DNA from: Bradyrhizobium sp. CSA207
Lineage (GTDB): Bacteria > Pseudomonadota > Alphaproteobacteria > Rhizobiales > Xanthobacteraceae
Length of the DNA: 55,000 nt
Reading direction: 5' to 3'
NCBI RefSeq assembly: GCF_029051685.1
Contig: NZ_JAACFT010000042.1
Coordinates: 1 to 55,000 of the forward strand
A model generated the notes under the pieces. That model was not told the origin of the DNA. It searched no databases and saw only the letters and a program-made list of their open reading frames with translations. Positions 1 to 8,447 of the stretch are shown piece by piece. Every line of letters starts with the position of its first letter. Position 1 is the first letter of the stretch. A program made the position numbers and the translations under genes.

Positions 1-115
1 GGCGGGTGAGCTCGAGCCTGAGCTGCACGCCCGGCGAATATTTTGCGAAGCGCTCGTCGATGCCGAGCTTGAAGAAGAAGGCGCGGTCCTGAGGCCGCAA
101 GAGCGGAACCCTCAT
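1..115 (-). CDS. Partial CelD/BcsL-like GNAT acetyltransferase, cut by the window edge
   Basis: The minus strand reads an open frame from an ATG at 115 to the window edge. The 38 visible residues include RAFFFKLGIDERFAKYSPGV, which resembles the middle of the Acetyltransf_6 (CelD/BcsL, FemAB-like GNAT) domain, where a Tyr/Asp-x-Arg-Phe-x-x-Tyr-Ser-Pro-Gly stretch is typical. The ATG overlaps the TGA of the HAD hydrolase upstream (ATGA), which suggests translational coupling. The match is to the middle of the domain rather than its start, and the frame stays open upstream of the ATG. The gene may therefore be 5'-truncated or may start elsewhere. The assignment is family resemblance only. Confidence 0.35.
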   Translation of the reverse strand, partial: MRVPLLRPQDRAFFFKLGIDERFAKYSPGVQLRLELTR

Positions 116-735
116 TCGGCCTGGAGCAGGCCGCGCTCCGAAAGCGCCTGCCTGAAAGTCTCTATTGAAGTGTAGTGATGCGCATGGAGGCCGGCCTCCC
201 GTGCACCGGTGACATTTGCCGCGAGGTCGTCGGCGAACAGGACGGTTTGTGGCGCCGTCTGCAACTCCGACAGGCAGAGGCGATAACAGCACGGGTCCGG
301 CTTGGCCGCCTTGAACCGGGCGGAAGTGTAGATTCTTGTGCCGAACAGCGGTCGCAATTCCGGCAGCAGCGTCTCGATATGATCGGCGACTAGCGTGGTG
401 TTGTTCGTCAGGACGGCAATATCGACGGTTTCGCGCAGACGGCCTGCAACCTCCAGCATCGCGCGATCGGCCTTCATCGAACGGCGCCGCGCCTCCGCCC
501 ACTCGTCGAGCGACAGGAGATAGCCGATGCGTTGGCCAAAACCGCGCAGATAGTCCACGGCATCGAGCGCTCCGGAGTCGCCGAGAAACTCGAATCCGGC
601 CCCCCAGATCGCTTTGTGGACGAATTCGCCGGTGGACCCCGCAAGCTCCGCCAGAAACGCGACGCGCTTTCCCCTGTCGTAGTTGCAGAGGACATTGTCC
701 ATGTCGAAGAGGACAAGCTTGATCTCGTCAGTCAC
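112..735 (-). CDS. HAD superfamily hydrolase (HAD-IA type)
   Basis: A predicted soluble phosphatase or dehalogenase-like hydrolase of 207 residues. All HAD motifs are visible: motif I DMDNVLC with nucleophile D11 and acid/base D13, motif II at T110 in VLTNN, the motif III lysine K145 in FKAAKPDP, and motif IV aspartates D169-D170 in FADD. The cap between motifs I and II is helical and short, as in class IA enzymes. I chose the GTG at 735 because the protein then starts just before motif I and has AAGAG about seven bases upstream. The frame stays open to 816, but those extra residues look non-coding. The substrate cannot be told from sequence. Confidence 0.85.
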   Translation of the reverse strand: MTDEIKLVLFDMDNVLCNYDRGKRVAFLAELAGSTGEFVHKAIWGAGFEFLGDSGALDAVDYLRGFGQRIGYLLSLDEWAEARRRSMKADRAMLEVAGRLRETVDIAVLTNNTTLVADHIETLLPELRPLFGTRIYTSARFKAAKPDPCCYRLCLSELQTAPQTVLFADDLAANVTGAREAGLHAHHYTSIETFRQALSERGLLQAE

Positions 736-968
736 GGCAACACTCTTGGTCCGGCCGCAGTAGCCGACCGCGTAGTCATATCCCGCCGGAACGCGGCCGA
801 CAAACCCGGGACGCAAGGGCCGATCCCTGCGATGCAGGTTTAGTCGTTCCGCGCTGATTTGTGCGAACTCCGTATTCGGCCGGGGGGTCGTCGATATCTT
901 GACGTATTATCCTTGCCGGAGGTTATCCACGCCGACCTCGCGCGCGCGCTTCGCCTGGCGTCGCTGCC

Positions 969-1190
969 TCACTCATCCAGTGTAAACCCGACGCGCAGCG
1001 TCACCTGGTAGTGGCGCACGGCGTTGTTCTCGATATGGCCGCGCGTCTGCACGACCTCGAACCATTTCAACTCGCGAACGGTCTTGGCGGCGCGGCTGAT
1101 CGCGTTCTTGATCGCATCCTCGATCGATGTCTCGGACGATCCGACCAGTTCCAGGATCTTGTAGACGTGATCCTTCTCGGCTGTAGGCAT
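969..1190 (-). CDS. Dodecin family flavin-binding protein
   Basis: A 73-residue protein with the dodecin signature: a VYKILELVGSS start, the SIEDAIKNAISRA helix, then LKWFEVVQTRGHI and a C-terminal strand HYQVTLRVGF. Dodecins form hollow dodecamers that store or buffer flavins (riboflavin, FMN) in the cytoplasm. The tryptophan in LKWFEV is the residue that stacks on the isoalloxazine ring in characterised family members. The length is typical. The ATG at 1190 has a good ribosome site (GGGAGG) about seven bases upstream. It stands alone between the HAD hydrolase and the broken glycosyltransferase. Confidence 0.93.
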   Translation of the reverse strand: MPTAEKDHVYKILELVGSSETSIEDAIKNAISRAAKTVRELKWFEVVQTRGHIENNAVRHYQVTLRVGFTLDE

Positions 1191-1360
1191 CGTGAGCCTC
1201 CCTTGGTTGGTTGCGCTGCGGCACCTGCTGCCGCGTGACCTCCATCTGAACGGGCACCAGCCTCTCCAGTTCCGTCATCCGCCATGACCCGCATGCGCCA
1301 GCAATCTGCGATGGCGCTCACGCTCGCGGCGTGGCGCTGGCCTCTAGCGGCTATACTTGG

Positions 1361-2616
1361 TTAGTCCAGGGCACGCGCCGGAGGGCCGAGTTCGACGCCG
1401 GGCGCGGCCGTCGCGGTCGCCGGCGGCGCATTGCGCCACAGCATTCGCAGCAGCATCGCCAGCAGCACGATGATCGCGACGCCGGCGGCCGCGGGCTTGA
1501 ATTGCTTGTCAAAATCTGCCGCAAGGTTCGTCGATTGCAGCAGGCCGTAAGCGCCGGCCAGCATGATGAGCCCGTACATGACGCTGCGTTCGCGCGGGCT
1601 CGTCACCTTGGGAAGATCGGGAAGCAGCAGCGCCAGACCGATTCCGACGATCGGCAGATCGTAGTCATAGGCATAGGGGCTGATCATCACCGAGACCATC
1701 GCTGCGATGCCGAGCGTGAAACGGTCAGGCATCCCGCGCGCGATGCCAAGTGCGATGGCAACGAGCGCAAGAACCGCGATGGCGACCTGCCCCCAGAATG
1801 CGCCGCTGGCAGGAACGCCGGCGTTGTACAGCGCCGCGTAGGCTGAGATCATGCGAAACAGGGGATAGGAGCCCTGTTCGAGAAAGCCTGCGGACTCCCT
1901 GATCGCGCCCAGCCACGCAATCCAGATCTGCGGCCCGAAAGCGAGGGTGCAGACCAGCGAGCTCACGAGCGCGACCGTCGCGGCGGTGGCGATCGTTGCC
2001 CAGCGGCGGGTCGCCAGCAGATACCCCCGGCTGCAACGGCAAGGTGCGGCTTGATGACCATGGCGCCGAGCGCGAGGCCCGCGAACATCTTGCGGCTTTG
2101 TACGCCGATGCAGACGAGCCCGATCAGCGCGCCCGTGAGAAAGCCGTTCTGTCCGCAGCCGATCGTGAGCGCCATGGCGGGAAACAGGATGACGAGGACC
2201 TGTGCGAAGTGCTGTCCTGCAATCATGCGCAGCGTCGTCAGATAGACGGCGAGCGTGGTGGCGGTGAACAGGAAGTAGGCTGCCCAGGTCGGCAGGAATG
2301 CGAAAGGCGCCAGCAGCAGGTCGAACTGTGGCGGGTATGTCCACGGCATGAAGCCGGTGGAGCTACCTGAGAGCCCCGCCTGCATCTTCATGAACGCCGC
2401 AAGATAGGTCAGGTCGAGATCGCCGAGCCAGACCCGCTGCGCGACGAGGTGAAAGGCGGCGAAATCGGGGACCTCGTGATCGTGCCAGAAGCCCCACCGG
2501 AAGAACCAGAAGGTCTTGAGGCCCAAGACGGCCGCAAGCGTCGCGAGAAGGTAGCGCACATAGTGTGTCCGCTTCGATGGCGAGGACTGAATCGATTCCA
2601 ACGTCTCGGCGAACAT
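1361..2616 (-). pseudogene. GT87/DUF2029-like membrane glycosyltransferase, frameshifted
   Basis: Two overlapping minus-strand frames together make one polytopic membrane protein of about 420 residues. The first frame (ATG at 2616, AGAGG nine bases upstream) carries the N-terminal half with the YPPQFDLLLAPFAFLP segment and GQNGFLTGALIGL, typical of DUF2029/GT87 polyprenyl-phosphate-mannose-dependent transferases. It runs to KPHLAVAAGG and then shifts. The second frame resumes at YLLATRRW and continues through about six more membrane segments to the stop at 1361. Continuity needs one extra base in the run of five C (plus strand) at 2024-2028, so the lesion looks like a one-base contraction of a homopolymer. 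This may be a true mutation or a sequencing error. The acceptor is unknown. Confidence 0.8.
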
Positions 2617-2764
2617 CAGCGGCGGCCTCTGACCGGGAGGGTGATGGGCCGGACAGCAGTCCGCCAATCACGGCCGAGATTGCCCGCACAGGCTTAAAGG
2701 ACGGTAACGAAAAACCGCAAGGTGATGGTACGGAATGCGATCGGCGTAAGGGGCCCGGCGCGCG

Positions 2765-3322
2765 CTACGGATCCAGCTCGGTATCCCAGTAGAGATAATC
2801 CAGCCAGCTGTCGTGCAGATAGTTCGGCGGGAACAGGCGCCCGTTGCGGTGGAGCTGGTGCACGGTCGGGGCGAAGGCGTGCTGGCGCGGAAACATCCTG
2901 GCCTGCACCGGCGTAAGATTGCCCTTGCGCAGGTTACAGGGCGAGCAGGCCGCGACCACGTTCTCCCAGGTGGTCTGGCCGCCTTTGCTGCGCGGGATGA
3001 TGTGATCGAACGTGAGGTCTTCGGGCGAGCCGCAATATTGGCAGTTGAAGCGGTCGCGCAGGAAGACGTTGAATCGGGTGAAGGCAGGATGGGTGGTCGG
3101 CTTGACGAAGGATTTGAGCGAAACCACGCTCGGCAATTGCATCTCGAGCGTGGGACTTCGAACCGCCTGATCGTAATGGGCGACGATGTTGACGCGGTCG
3201 AGGAACACCGCCTTGATCGCGTCCTGCCACGACCAGAGAGACAGCGGGTAGTAACTCAGCGGCCGGAAGTCCGCATTCAGCACCAACACCGGCCAACTGC
3301 CTTGCGAGACATGTGCGTTCAA
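2765..3322 (-). CDS. HNH endonuclease family protein
   Basis: A 185-residue protein with a complete HNH/zinc-finger nuclease core: CQYC (C94, C97), FDHIIPRSKGG with D106-H107, W-E-N (N121), and the second pair in CSPCN (C126, C129, N130). The N-terminal part (VLVLNADFRPLSYYPLSLWSWQDAIKAVF) is the conserved leader of a chromosomal HNH family common in alphaproteobacteria, which is not linked to restriction or phage. It stands alone here with no methylase or phage neighbour. The cellular role is unknown; DNA processing or repair is a guess from the fold. Confidence 0.9.
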   Translation of the reverse strand: MNAHVSQGSWPVLVLNADFRPLSYYPLSLWSWQDAIKAVFLDRVNIVAHYDQAVRSPTLEMQLPSVVSLKSFVKPTTHPAFTRFNVFLRDRFNCQYCGSPEDLTFDHIIPRSKGGQTTWENVVAACSPCNLRKGNLTPVQARMFPRQHAFAPTVHQLHRNGRLFPPNYLHDSWLDYLYWDTELDP

Positions 3323-3538
3323 TTAACGCTCCCGGCCTCCACGTACGCTGCGAAGCAGCATGTATTGACATACTACATGCAGCGTGACGGGATTGTGAAG
3401 CCCGTTGAGCGACTTATTCAGGCGCAAGCAATGCGGCGGCGGGGTGGCAAAACGCTCAAAAAGCCGCCTTCCTAAGAATGGTCGGCACGGCCGGCCTGGA
3501 ACCACCTTCAATAGCGCGTCGTGGCTTTGCCGTGGCAC

Positions 3539-4227
3539 CTACTCCCGTACCCGCTCCAGCTTCTGCAAACATCGCGTCGCCCGCACCACGGCCGGTATCT
3601 CCTCGTCCGGGAAGCTCGTCTTCCAGTCGGCGACGCCGACCTCGCCGACATAGATGTCGCCCCTGGAATCCAGCGCGATGCCATGCGGCGCCAGAAACTT
3701 TCCGCTCATGACGCCCGGGCCTTCCTCGCCACCAAGCCGCGCAATGCGTTTTCCCTTCGCGTCCACGATCGACAGCCGCGGGCCAATGTTGGGCACCTTG
3801 CGGTTGATTGCGAGGCCGGGCCCGAGCTCGCCAATGATGAAGGTCGGATTCTTGCCGCCGCCGCAGCACAGTGCGCAGGGCCGGTGCAGATTGTTCCACT
3901 GCGTCTCGTACTTGCCGTCGCCGTTGAACACCTGCACCCGGTGGTTCTCGCGATCGGCGACGTAGACCCAGCCGTCGGCATCGGTGGCGATGTTGTGCAC
4001 GATGTTGAACTGGCCGGGATCGGTGCCGGGTTCGCCCCAGCTCTTCATCAGCTTGCCGTCGGGCGTGAACTTGTGCACGCGGGCATTGCCATAGCCGTCG
4101 GAGAGATGCGGTCCTTGCTGTCGACCGCGACCGAGGCGACGTCGGTCAGCTGCCAGCCCTCCGGCAGTTTCACGAAATTGTCGACGACGCGGTAGCGGTG
4201 CTCGCCGGTGCCGAGAATGGCTGGCAT
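3539..4227 (-). pseudogene. NHL-repeat beta-propeller protein, frameshifted
   Basis: A six-bladed NHL-type propeller resembling the peptidyl-alpha-hydroxyglycine alpha-amidating lyase-like proteins of Bradyrhizobium. The start is clear: ATG at 4227 behind AAGGAGG. The frame reads MPAILGTGEHRYRVVDNF up to VAVDSKDRI, then is lost at about 4101-4107. It resumes one frame over as LSDGYGNARVHKFTPDGK and runs through NHL blades (DADGWVYVADRENHRVQVF, DSRGDIYVGEV) to the stop at 3539. Compared with the usual RIYLSDGYG there are about four bases missing. Either the gene is dead or the read is wrong. No signal peptide is visible at the N-terminus. Confidence 0.75.
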
Positions 4228-4246
4228 TGGTAACCTCCTTTGAACT

Positions 4247-4351
4247 CGTCATTCCGGGGCGCGCGTTAGCGCGAACCCGGAATCCATCGATCCACACAAC
4301 ATGCGGCGCAATGGATTCTGGGTTCGCGAACTTGTCGCGCCCCGGAATGAC
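4247..4351. repeat. Dispersed palindromic element, family A (copy 1)
   Basis: The outer arms CGTCATTCCGGGGCGCG (4247) and the reverse complement ending at 4351 (CGCGCCCCGGAATGAC) form an inverted repeat of about 16 bp. A second pair, GGAATCCAT and ATGGATTC, lies inside. A second copy of the same family is at 14553-14679 and a half copy at 41903. It lies between divergent or tandem genes and does not code. Confidence 0.85.
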
Positions 4352-4353
4352 AA

Positions 4354-4399
4354 CGGTTTCCGGAAAAGTGTGCAGCGGCTTTCTGAATAGATCATGCCT
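4354..4399. repeat. Half copy of GATCATGCC-type repeat (family E)
   Basis: The stretch with GTTTCCGGAAAAGTGTGCAG and ending AGATCATGCC resembles the right half of the complete element at 14923-14992 (GCGCAGCGGTTTTCCGAAAA then GATCATGCCC). The left GGGCATGATC arm is absent here. It abuts the family A element directly. Confidence 0.6.
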
Positions 4400-4448
4400 A
4401 AATAGCAAAGCACGACGCTATACCGGTTCGATCGCTCTCGAAAGCGCT

Positions 4449-5534
4449 TTACCCGAGCAGTGAAAGCATGTGGCCCTGCTCGGGCGGAATACGGCCCTTC
4501 AGCGTATCGAGATAGATCTGCCTCACGGCCTCAGGTCCACGGCTCTCGACCACAGTCAGGCATCTCTCCAGCAGCGGCGCAAAACCCGACCATGCCGCGC
4601 CAAGGCGCTGCTCGATGCCGCCCGGCCCCCATTCCTTGGCGCGCCTGCGGATCTGGTCGGGAGCGAAGAACCAGCGCGGCTTTGCACCGGGCAGTTCGCC
4701 CTCGTCGGCCGCGGTGGCGCGATGCGTCAATCCGACGCGCAAGGAGCATTTCATCTGGCTACCGAAATGCCGGTGCAACTCGGCACGCAACGCGCTGTTG
4801 CCGGCCATGTCGACGAAGGCGACAGGCGCATCGGATGGCAGCGAGGTCACGCGGTCATAGCTGACGACCTCGTCATAGCAGCCGAGCGAGGTGACGAAGC
4901 CGGTATTGCCGGCTGACGTCAGTCCGATCACCTTGCGCCCGCGCCTATGCAGGAGATGCGCGAGCCCGAACGCGGTCTTGCTCGATGCGCTCGACAGCAG
5001 CACTGCGCCCGCGCCGAAATCGTCGTGCTCGGCGAGGAAGTCGTCGACCAGGAACGACAGCATGAACAGCGGCCGCAGCAGCGCCTGATAATCGCCGTGC
5101 CGCCCCGCGTAAGCAGGATCGCCGCTGACGCGGGCATAGGCGTTGTAGACCGGCGCCACGCCCTGGCGATGCGCGGCGCCGTCGCGCAGGCCGCGTTTGC
5201 TGACGTCGGTAGCTTCAATGACAAGATGAGTCGCCATCGGGAAATAGCCGAACAGGCGCTCGCCCACGGCGACGTGCGGATGCTTCGATGCGATCACGTC
5301 GCCAAAACCCCATACCGGAATGTTGCCGAAGCCGCTTGGCTCTAGAAACAGTTGCCAGTATTTGAGCTCGTCGCCGAGCACCGCATAGGTAATGTTGTTG
5401 GCGGTGAAGGCGAAGCGGTCGACTCTTACGAGCAGGACATCTTGCGGCAGCGCATCCGCGTCGGGAAGCCTGGTCGTGATCGTCTTACACTGGTCGAGGT
5501 CATCTTTCGCAACGATGAAGTTGATCGATGTCAT
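4449..5534 (-). CDS. DUF2855 family protein
   Basis: A 361-residue protein matching DUF2855, a family related in layout to the medium-chain dehydrogenase/quinone oxidoreductase fold but without a described activity. Visible features are the N-terminal MTSINFIVAKDDLDQCKT segment, YAVLGDELKYWQLFLEPSG, and a central AVLLSSASSKTAFGLAHLL stretch followed by VIGLTSAGNTGFV, where a Rossmann-like nucleotide-binding unit would sit. I chose the ATG at 5534; an ATG at 5573 or 5582 is possible and neither has a strong ribosome site. It follows the acyl-CoA synthetase by about 100 bases on the same strand and may be last in that transcript. Confidence 0.8.
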   Translation of the reverse strand: MTSINFIVAKDDLDQCKTITTRLPDADALPQDVLLVRVDRFAFTANNITYAVLGDELKYWQLFLEPSGFGNIPVWGFGDVIASKHPHVAVGERLFGYFPMATHLVIEATDVSKRGLRDGAAHRQGVAPVYNAYARVSGDPAYAGRHGDYQALLRPLFMLSFLVDDFLAEHDDFGAGAVLLSSASSKTAFGLAHLLHRRGRKVIGLTSAGNTGFVTSLGCYDEVVSYDRVTSLPSDAPVAFVDMAGNSALRAELHRHFGSQMKCSLRVGLTHRATAADEGELPGAKPRWFFAPDQIRRRAKEWGPGGIEQRLGAAWSGFAPLLERCLTVVESRGPEAVRQIYLDTLKGRIPPEQGHMLSLLG

Positions 5535-5630
5535 GACTTGATCCCGGCCCGTCCGTGCCGGCATCTCATCATTCATCGGCAAAGTTTTTGCAACAGCAAC
5601 ATAGTTTTAAACGCTGTTTGCAGCCGTTCG

Positions 5631-7157
5631 TCACGCGCCGGCGCCTGCATGGCCCGCCCAATAGGGCTCCCGCAGCTTTCGCTTGAAGATCTTCCCCGTC
5701 GCCTCGCGCGGCAGCGCGTCGCGGAATTCGACGTCCTTCGGCACTTTGAAATTGGCAAGTCGCTCGCGCAGGAACGACTGGACCGCGCCGGCCGAAAGCT
5801 CGGCCCCCGGTTCGGGTTCGATATAGGCGCACAGCCGCTCGCCAAATTCGGCGTCGGGTATGCCGAACACGGCGCAGTCGCGCACGCCCGGCATTCCAAT
5901 CAGCGCGTTCTCGATTTCGGCGGGGTAGATGTTGACTCCGCCGGAGATCACCATGTCGCGCTTGCGGTCGCACAGGAACAGATAGCCATCTTCGTCGAGA
6001 TAGCCGACGTCGCCGACGCTGACGAGTCCGTCGCGGCCGGCCTCGGCCCGGGCCTCGGCCTTGCCGTGATAGTCGAAGTCCGGCACCGAGACCTGCCGCA
6101 TGTAGATTTCACCGGGTTCGTTGACGCCGCACGGGCTGCCGTCGGCGCGAAAGATTTTGACGGTGCCGCCCTCGATGGCGCGGCCGACGGTGCCGGGCTT
6201 CTTCAGCGCCTCCTCGGCGGAATGCCACACCGGAATTCCGGTCTCGGTCGAGCCGAAATATTCGTTGATGACCGGCCCCCACCAATCGATCATCGCCTTC
6301 TTCACGTCGGGCGGGCAGGGCGCTGCGCCATGGACGACGAAGCGCAGTGAGGACAGATCATGGCGCCGCTTCACCACGTCGGGCAGGCGCAGCAGGCGCA
6401 CGAACATCGTCGGCACCATATGCATGTTTGTGACGCGATGGCGCTCGACCAGTTGCAGCAGCTCTTCGGGATCGAACCGGGCTTCCAGCACGATGGTGCA
6501 GCCGCTGCGATAGGCCAGCATGCCATAGGAGTGCGGGGCGGAATGGTACATCGGGCCGTTGATCAGCACGACCTGATCCTCGTTCGGCTTGACGCCATAG
6601 GCGATCGCGCCGACGCGCTCGGAGGCCGCGACCTGATCGGGGCGCATCGGCATCCGCCGCACGCCCTTCGGCATGCCCGTGGTGCCCGACGTGTAGAACA
6701 TCGGCGCGCTGCGCAGCGGCGGTCGACTGAGCTCCGCCTGGCTGTCCCGCCACTTGTTCCAGTCGGTCAATCCGTCCGGAACCCCTGTGAGCGCGGCCCG
6801 GATGTCGAACGCGGTGGCGATCTCCGGCGGCGTCGGCACGACCATCAGCGTCAGGCCGTCCGGCAGGCCGCCGCTGATCTGCGGCAACAGGTCGGCGTGG
6901 CAGATCAGGATGTCGGCGCCGCTGTCGGCCAGGATATAGCGGACCTCGGCGGCCTTCAGGTGCCAGTTGATCGGCACCACCGGTCTGCCGAGCGCGGCCG
7001 AAGCTGCGACCACCTCGAATAGCGCAAAATCATTGCGCAGCATCATGGCAACCGGCGTGCCCTGGCGCCCGCCGAGCGCGCTGAACCCGGCCGCGGCGCG
7101 TCTGATCCGCGCATGGAGGTCGGGATAATCGATCCGGCGTTCACCGCTGATGATCAT
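5631..7157 (-). CDS. AMP-dependent acyl-CoA synthetase/ligase
   Basis: A 508-residue adenylate-forming enzyme that would activate a carboxylic acid to its CoA ester through an acyl-AMP. Motifs seen: the P-loop YTSGTTGMPKG at residues 155-165, the YFGSTETG substrate and AMP site, GDVGYLDEDGYLFLCDRKRD with the hinge after DR, and the C-terminal ATGKIFKRKLRE with the catalytic lysine. It starts at an ATG with AAGGA upstream, 54 bases after the stop of the binding-protein gene, so the two are probably co-transcribed. The substrate is unknown; neighbours suggest catabolism of an imported acid. Confidence 0.92.
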   Translation of the reverse strand: MIISGERRIDYPDLHARIRRAAAGFSALGGRQGTPVAMMLRNDFALFEVVAASAALGRPVVPINWHLKAAEVRYILADSGADILICHADLLPQISGGLPDGLTLMVVPTPPEIATAFDIRAALTGVPDGLTDWNKWRDSQAELSRPPLRSAPMFYTSGTTGMPKGVRRMPMRPDQVAASERVGAIAYGVKPNEDQVVLINGPMYHSAPHSYGMLAYRSGCTIVLEARFDPEELLQLVERHRVTNMHMVPTMFVRLLRLPDVVKRRHDLSSLRFVVHGAAPCPPDVKKAMIDWWGPVINEYFGSTETGIPVWHSAEEALKKPGTVGRAIEGGTVKIFRADGSPCGVNEPGEIYMRQVSVPDFDYHGKAEARAEAGRDGLVSVGDVGYLDEDGYLFLCDRKRDMVISGGVNIYPAEIENALIGMPGVRDCAVFGIPDAEFGERLCAYIEPEPGAELSAGAVQSFLRERLANFKVPKDVEFRDALPREATGKIFKRKLREPYWAGHAGAGA

Positions 7158-7211
7158 GTCGCGTCCTTGATGCTTGCCACGCTGATGGGTGTGTTGCCGG
7201 CCACGTTCGCA

Positions 7212-8396
7212 CTAGCGATCGTCCAGCACGTCGCCAAAGCTCACCCAGCTCTTGCCGTTGAAGCGCCGCAGCTGCAGCTGCTGGAACGGCAGATAGTCGT
7301 CGGGGCCGGTCGAGACCGACATGCCCGGCAGCAGCAGCGGCAGCTTGACGTCCTTGAGCGAAGCCGCCTGGCGCATGATGTTGTCGCGGCTGATGTCGTC
7401 CTTGCACGCCTTGAGCACCGTCATCAGCAGCGTGGCATAGTGATAGCCGGCAGCGTAGTTCGAATTTGAGAGATCCGCGGTCGGCATGTATTGCTTCATG
7501 AACGCGAAATAATCCTTCACGCCGGGATCCTCAGCCCATTGCGGGTCCATCGTGTCCTTCTGGTTGCTCGACGAGATCAGGCCGACAGCATTGTCCAGCC
7601 CCGCCGGCTCCAGGAACGAGATCGAGGAAGCCGAGGTGGGCACGAAGAACAGCTCGGGCTTCCAGCCGATCTCGGCCACCCCCTTCACCATCTGCGACGT
7701 GAACTTGCCGAGCACGACGCCGAACAGCACGTTGGCGCCTGAGGCCTTCAAGGTCGAGAGCTGCGAACTGATCGTCGGCGCGCTGGTCTCGTAGCTTGCT
7801 TCGGCGATGATCATGCCGGCCGCCTTGGCCCCGAGCGCACGCTTGAAGCCCGCGACATAGTCGCGGCCGAAATCGTCGTTCTGCGACAGGATTGCGATCT
7901 TGGCGTCGGGCTTGGTCTGCAGGATGTACTTGGCATAGACCACGCCCTCGGATTCGTAGGCCGCCATGCCCGGCATGGTCCACGGGCTCTTCTGCGGATC
8001 GGCCCATTTGGTGGCGCCCGAGAGCACGAACAGCTGCGGCACCTTCTTGGCGTTGAGATAGCGCTGCACGGCGCTGTTGGTGGCGGTGCCGAGCGAGCCG
8101 AACATCATCAGCACCTCCTCCTGCTCGACCAGCTTGCGGGTCTGCTCGACCGTCTTCGGCGGCGAATAGGCATCGTCCAGCGTGATGAACCTGACCTTGC
8201 GGCCGTTGATACCGCCTTCGGCATTGAGCTTTTCGAAGAACGCCTCTTGCGTCCGCCCGATCGCGCCGAAGCCCGAGGCCGGACCACTGTAGGGCAAGGT
8301 CTGCCCGATCCGGATCTCGTCGGTGCCTTCGGCGTGGGCGGTGCCAGCGGCGAGCGTCAGCAACGACATGCCGATCAGTGCGGCAGCCAGCTTCAT
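7212..8396 (-). CDS. ABC transporter substrate-binding protein (branched-chain amino acid type)
   Basis: A 394-residue periplasmic binding protein of the Peripla_BP_6/LivJ class. A Sec signal peptide (MKLAAALIGMSLLTLAAGTAHA, cleavage near residue 22) is followed by EIRIGQTLPYSGPASGFGAI, the usual start of the mature domain. The two lobes continue through VEQTRKLVEQEEVLMMFGSL and IAILSQNDDFGRDYVAGF. The start has GGGAGG seven bases upstream. No permease or ATPase gene is nearby, so it must work with a transporter encoded elsewhere or act as an orphan receptor. In Bradyrhizobium such orphans often sit beside acyl-CoA synthetases and are thought to bind aromatic or other organic acids; the ligand here is inferred only. 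Confidence 0.93.
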   Translation of the reverse strand: MKLAAALIGMSLLTLAAGTAHAEGTDEIRIGQTLPYSGPASGFGAIGRTQEAFFEKLNAEGGINGRKVRFITLDDAYSPPKTVEQTRKLVEQEEVLMMFGSLGTATNSAVQRYLNAKKVPQLFVLSGATKWADPQKSPWTMPGMAAYESEGVVYAKYILQTKPDAKIAILSQNDDFGRDYVAGFKRALGAKAAGMIIAEASYETSAPTISSQLSTLKASGANVLFGVVLGKFTSQMVKGVAEIGWKPELFFVPTSASSISFLEPAGLDNAVGLISSSNQKDTMDPQWAEDPGVKDYFAFMKQYMPTADLSNSNYAAGYHYATLLMTVLKACKDDISRDNIMRQAASLKDVKLPLLLPGMSVSTGPDDYLPFQQLQLRRFNGKSWVSFGDVLDDR

Positions 8397-8447
8397 GATG
8401 TCCTCCCGTTGTTCTTGTCAGTCCAATTTTCTTGCCGGACCAAGCCG

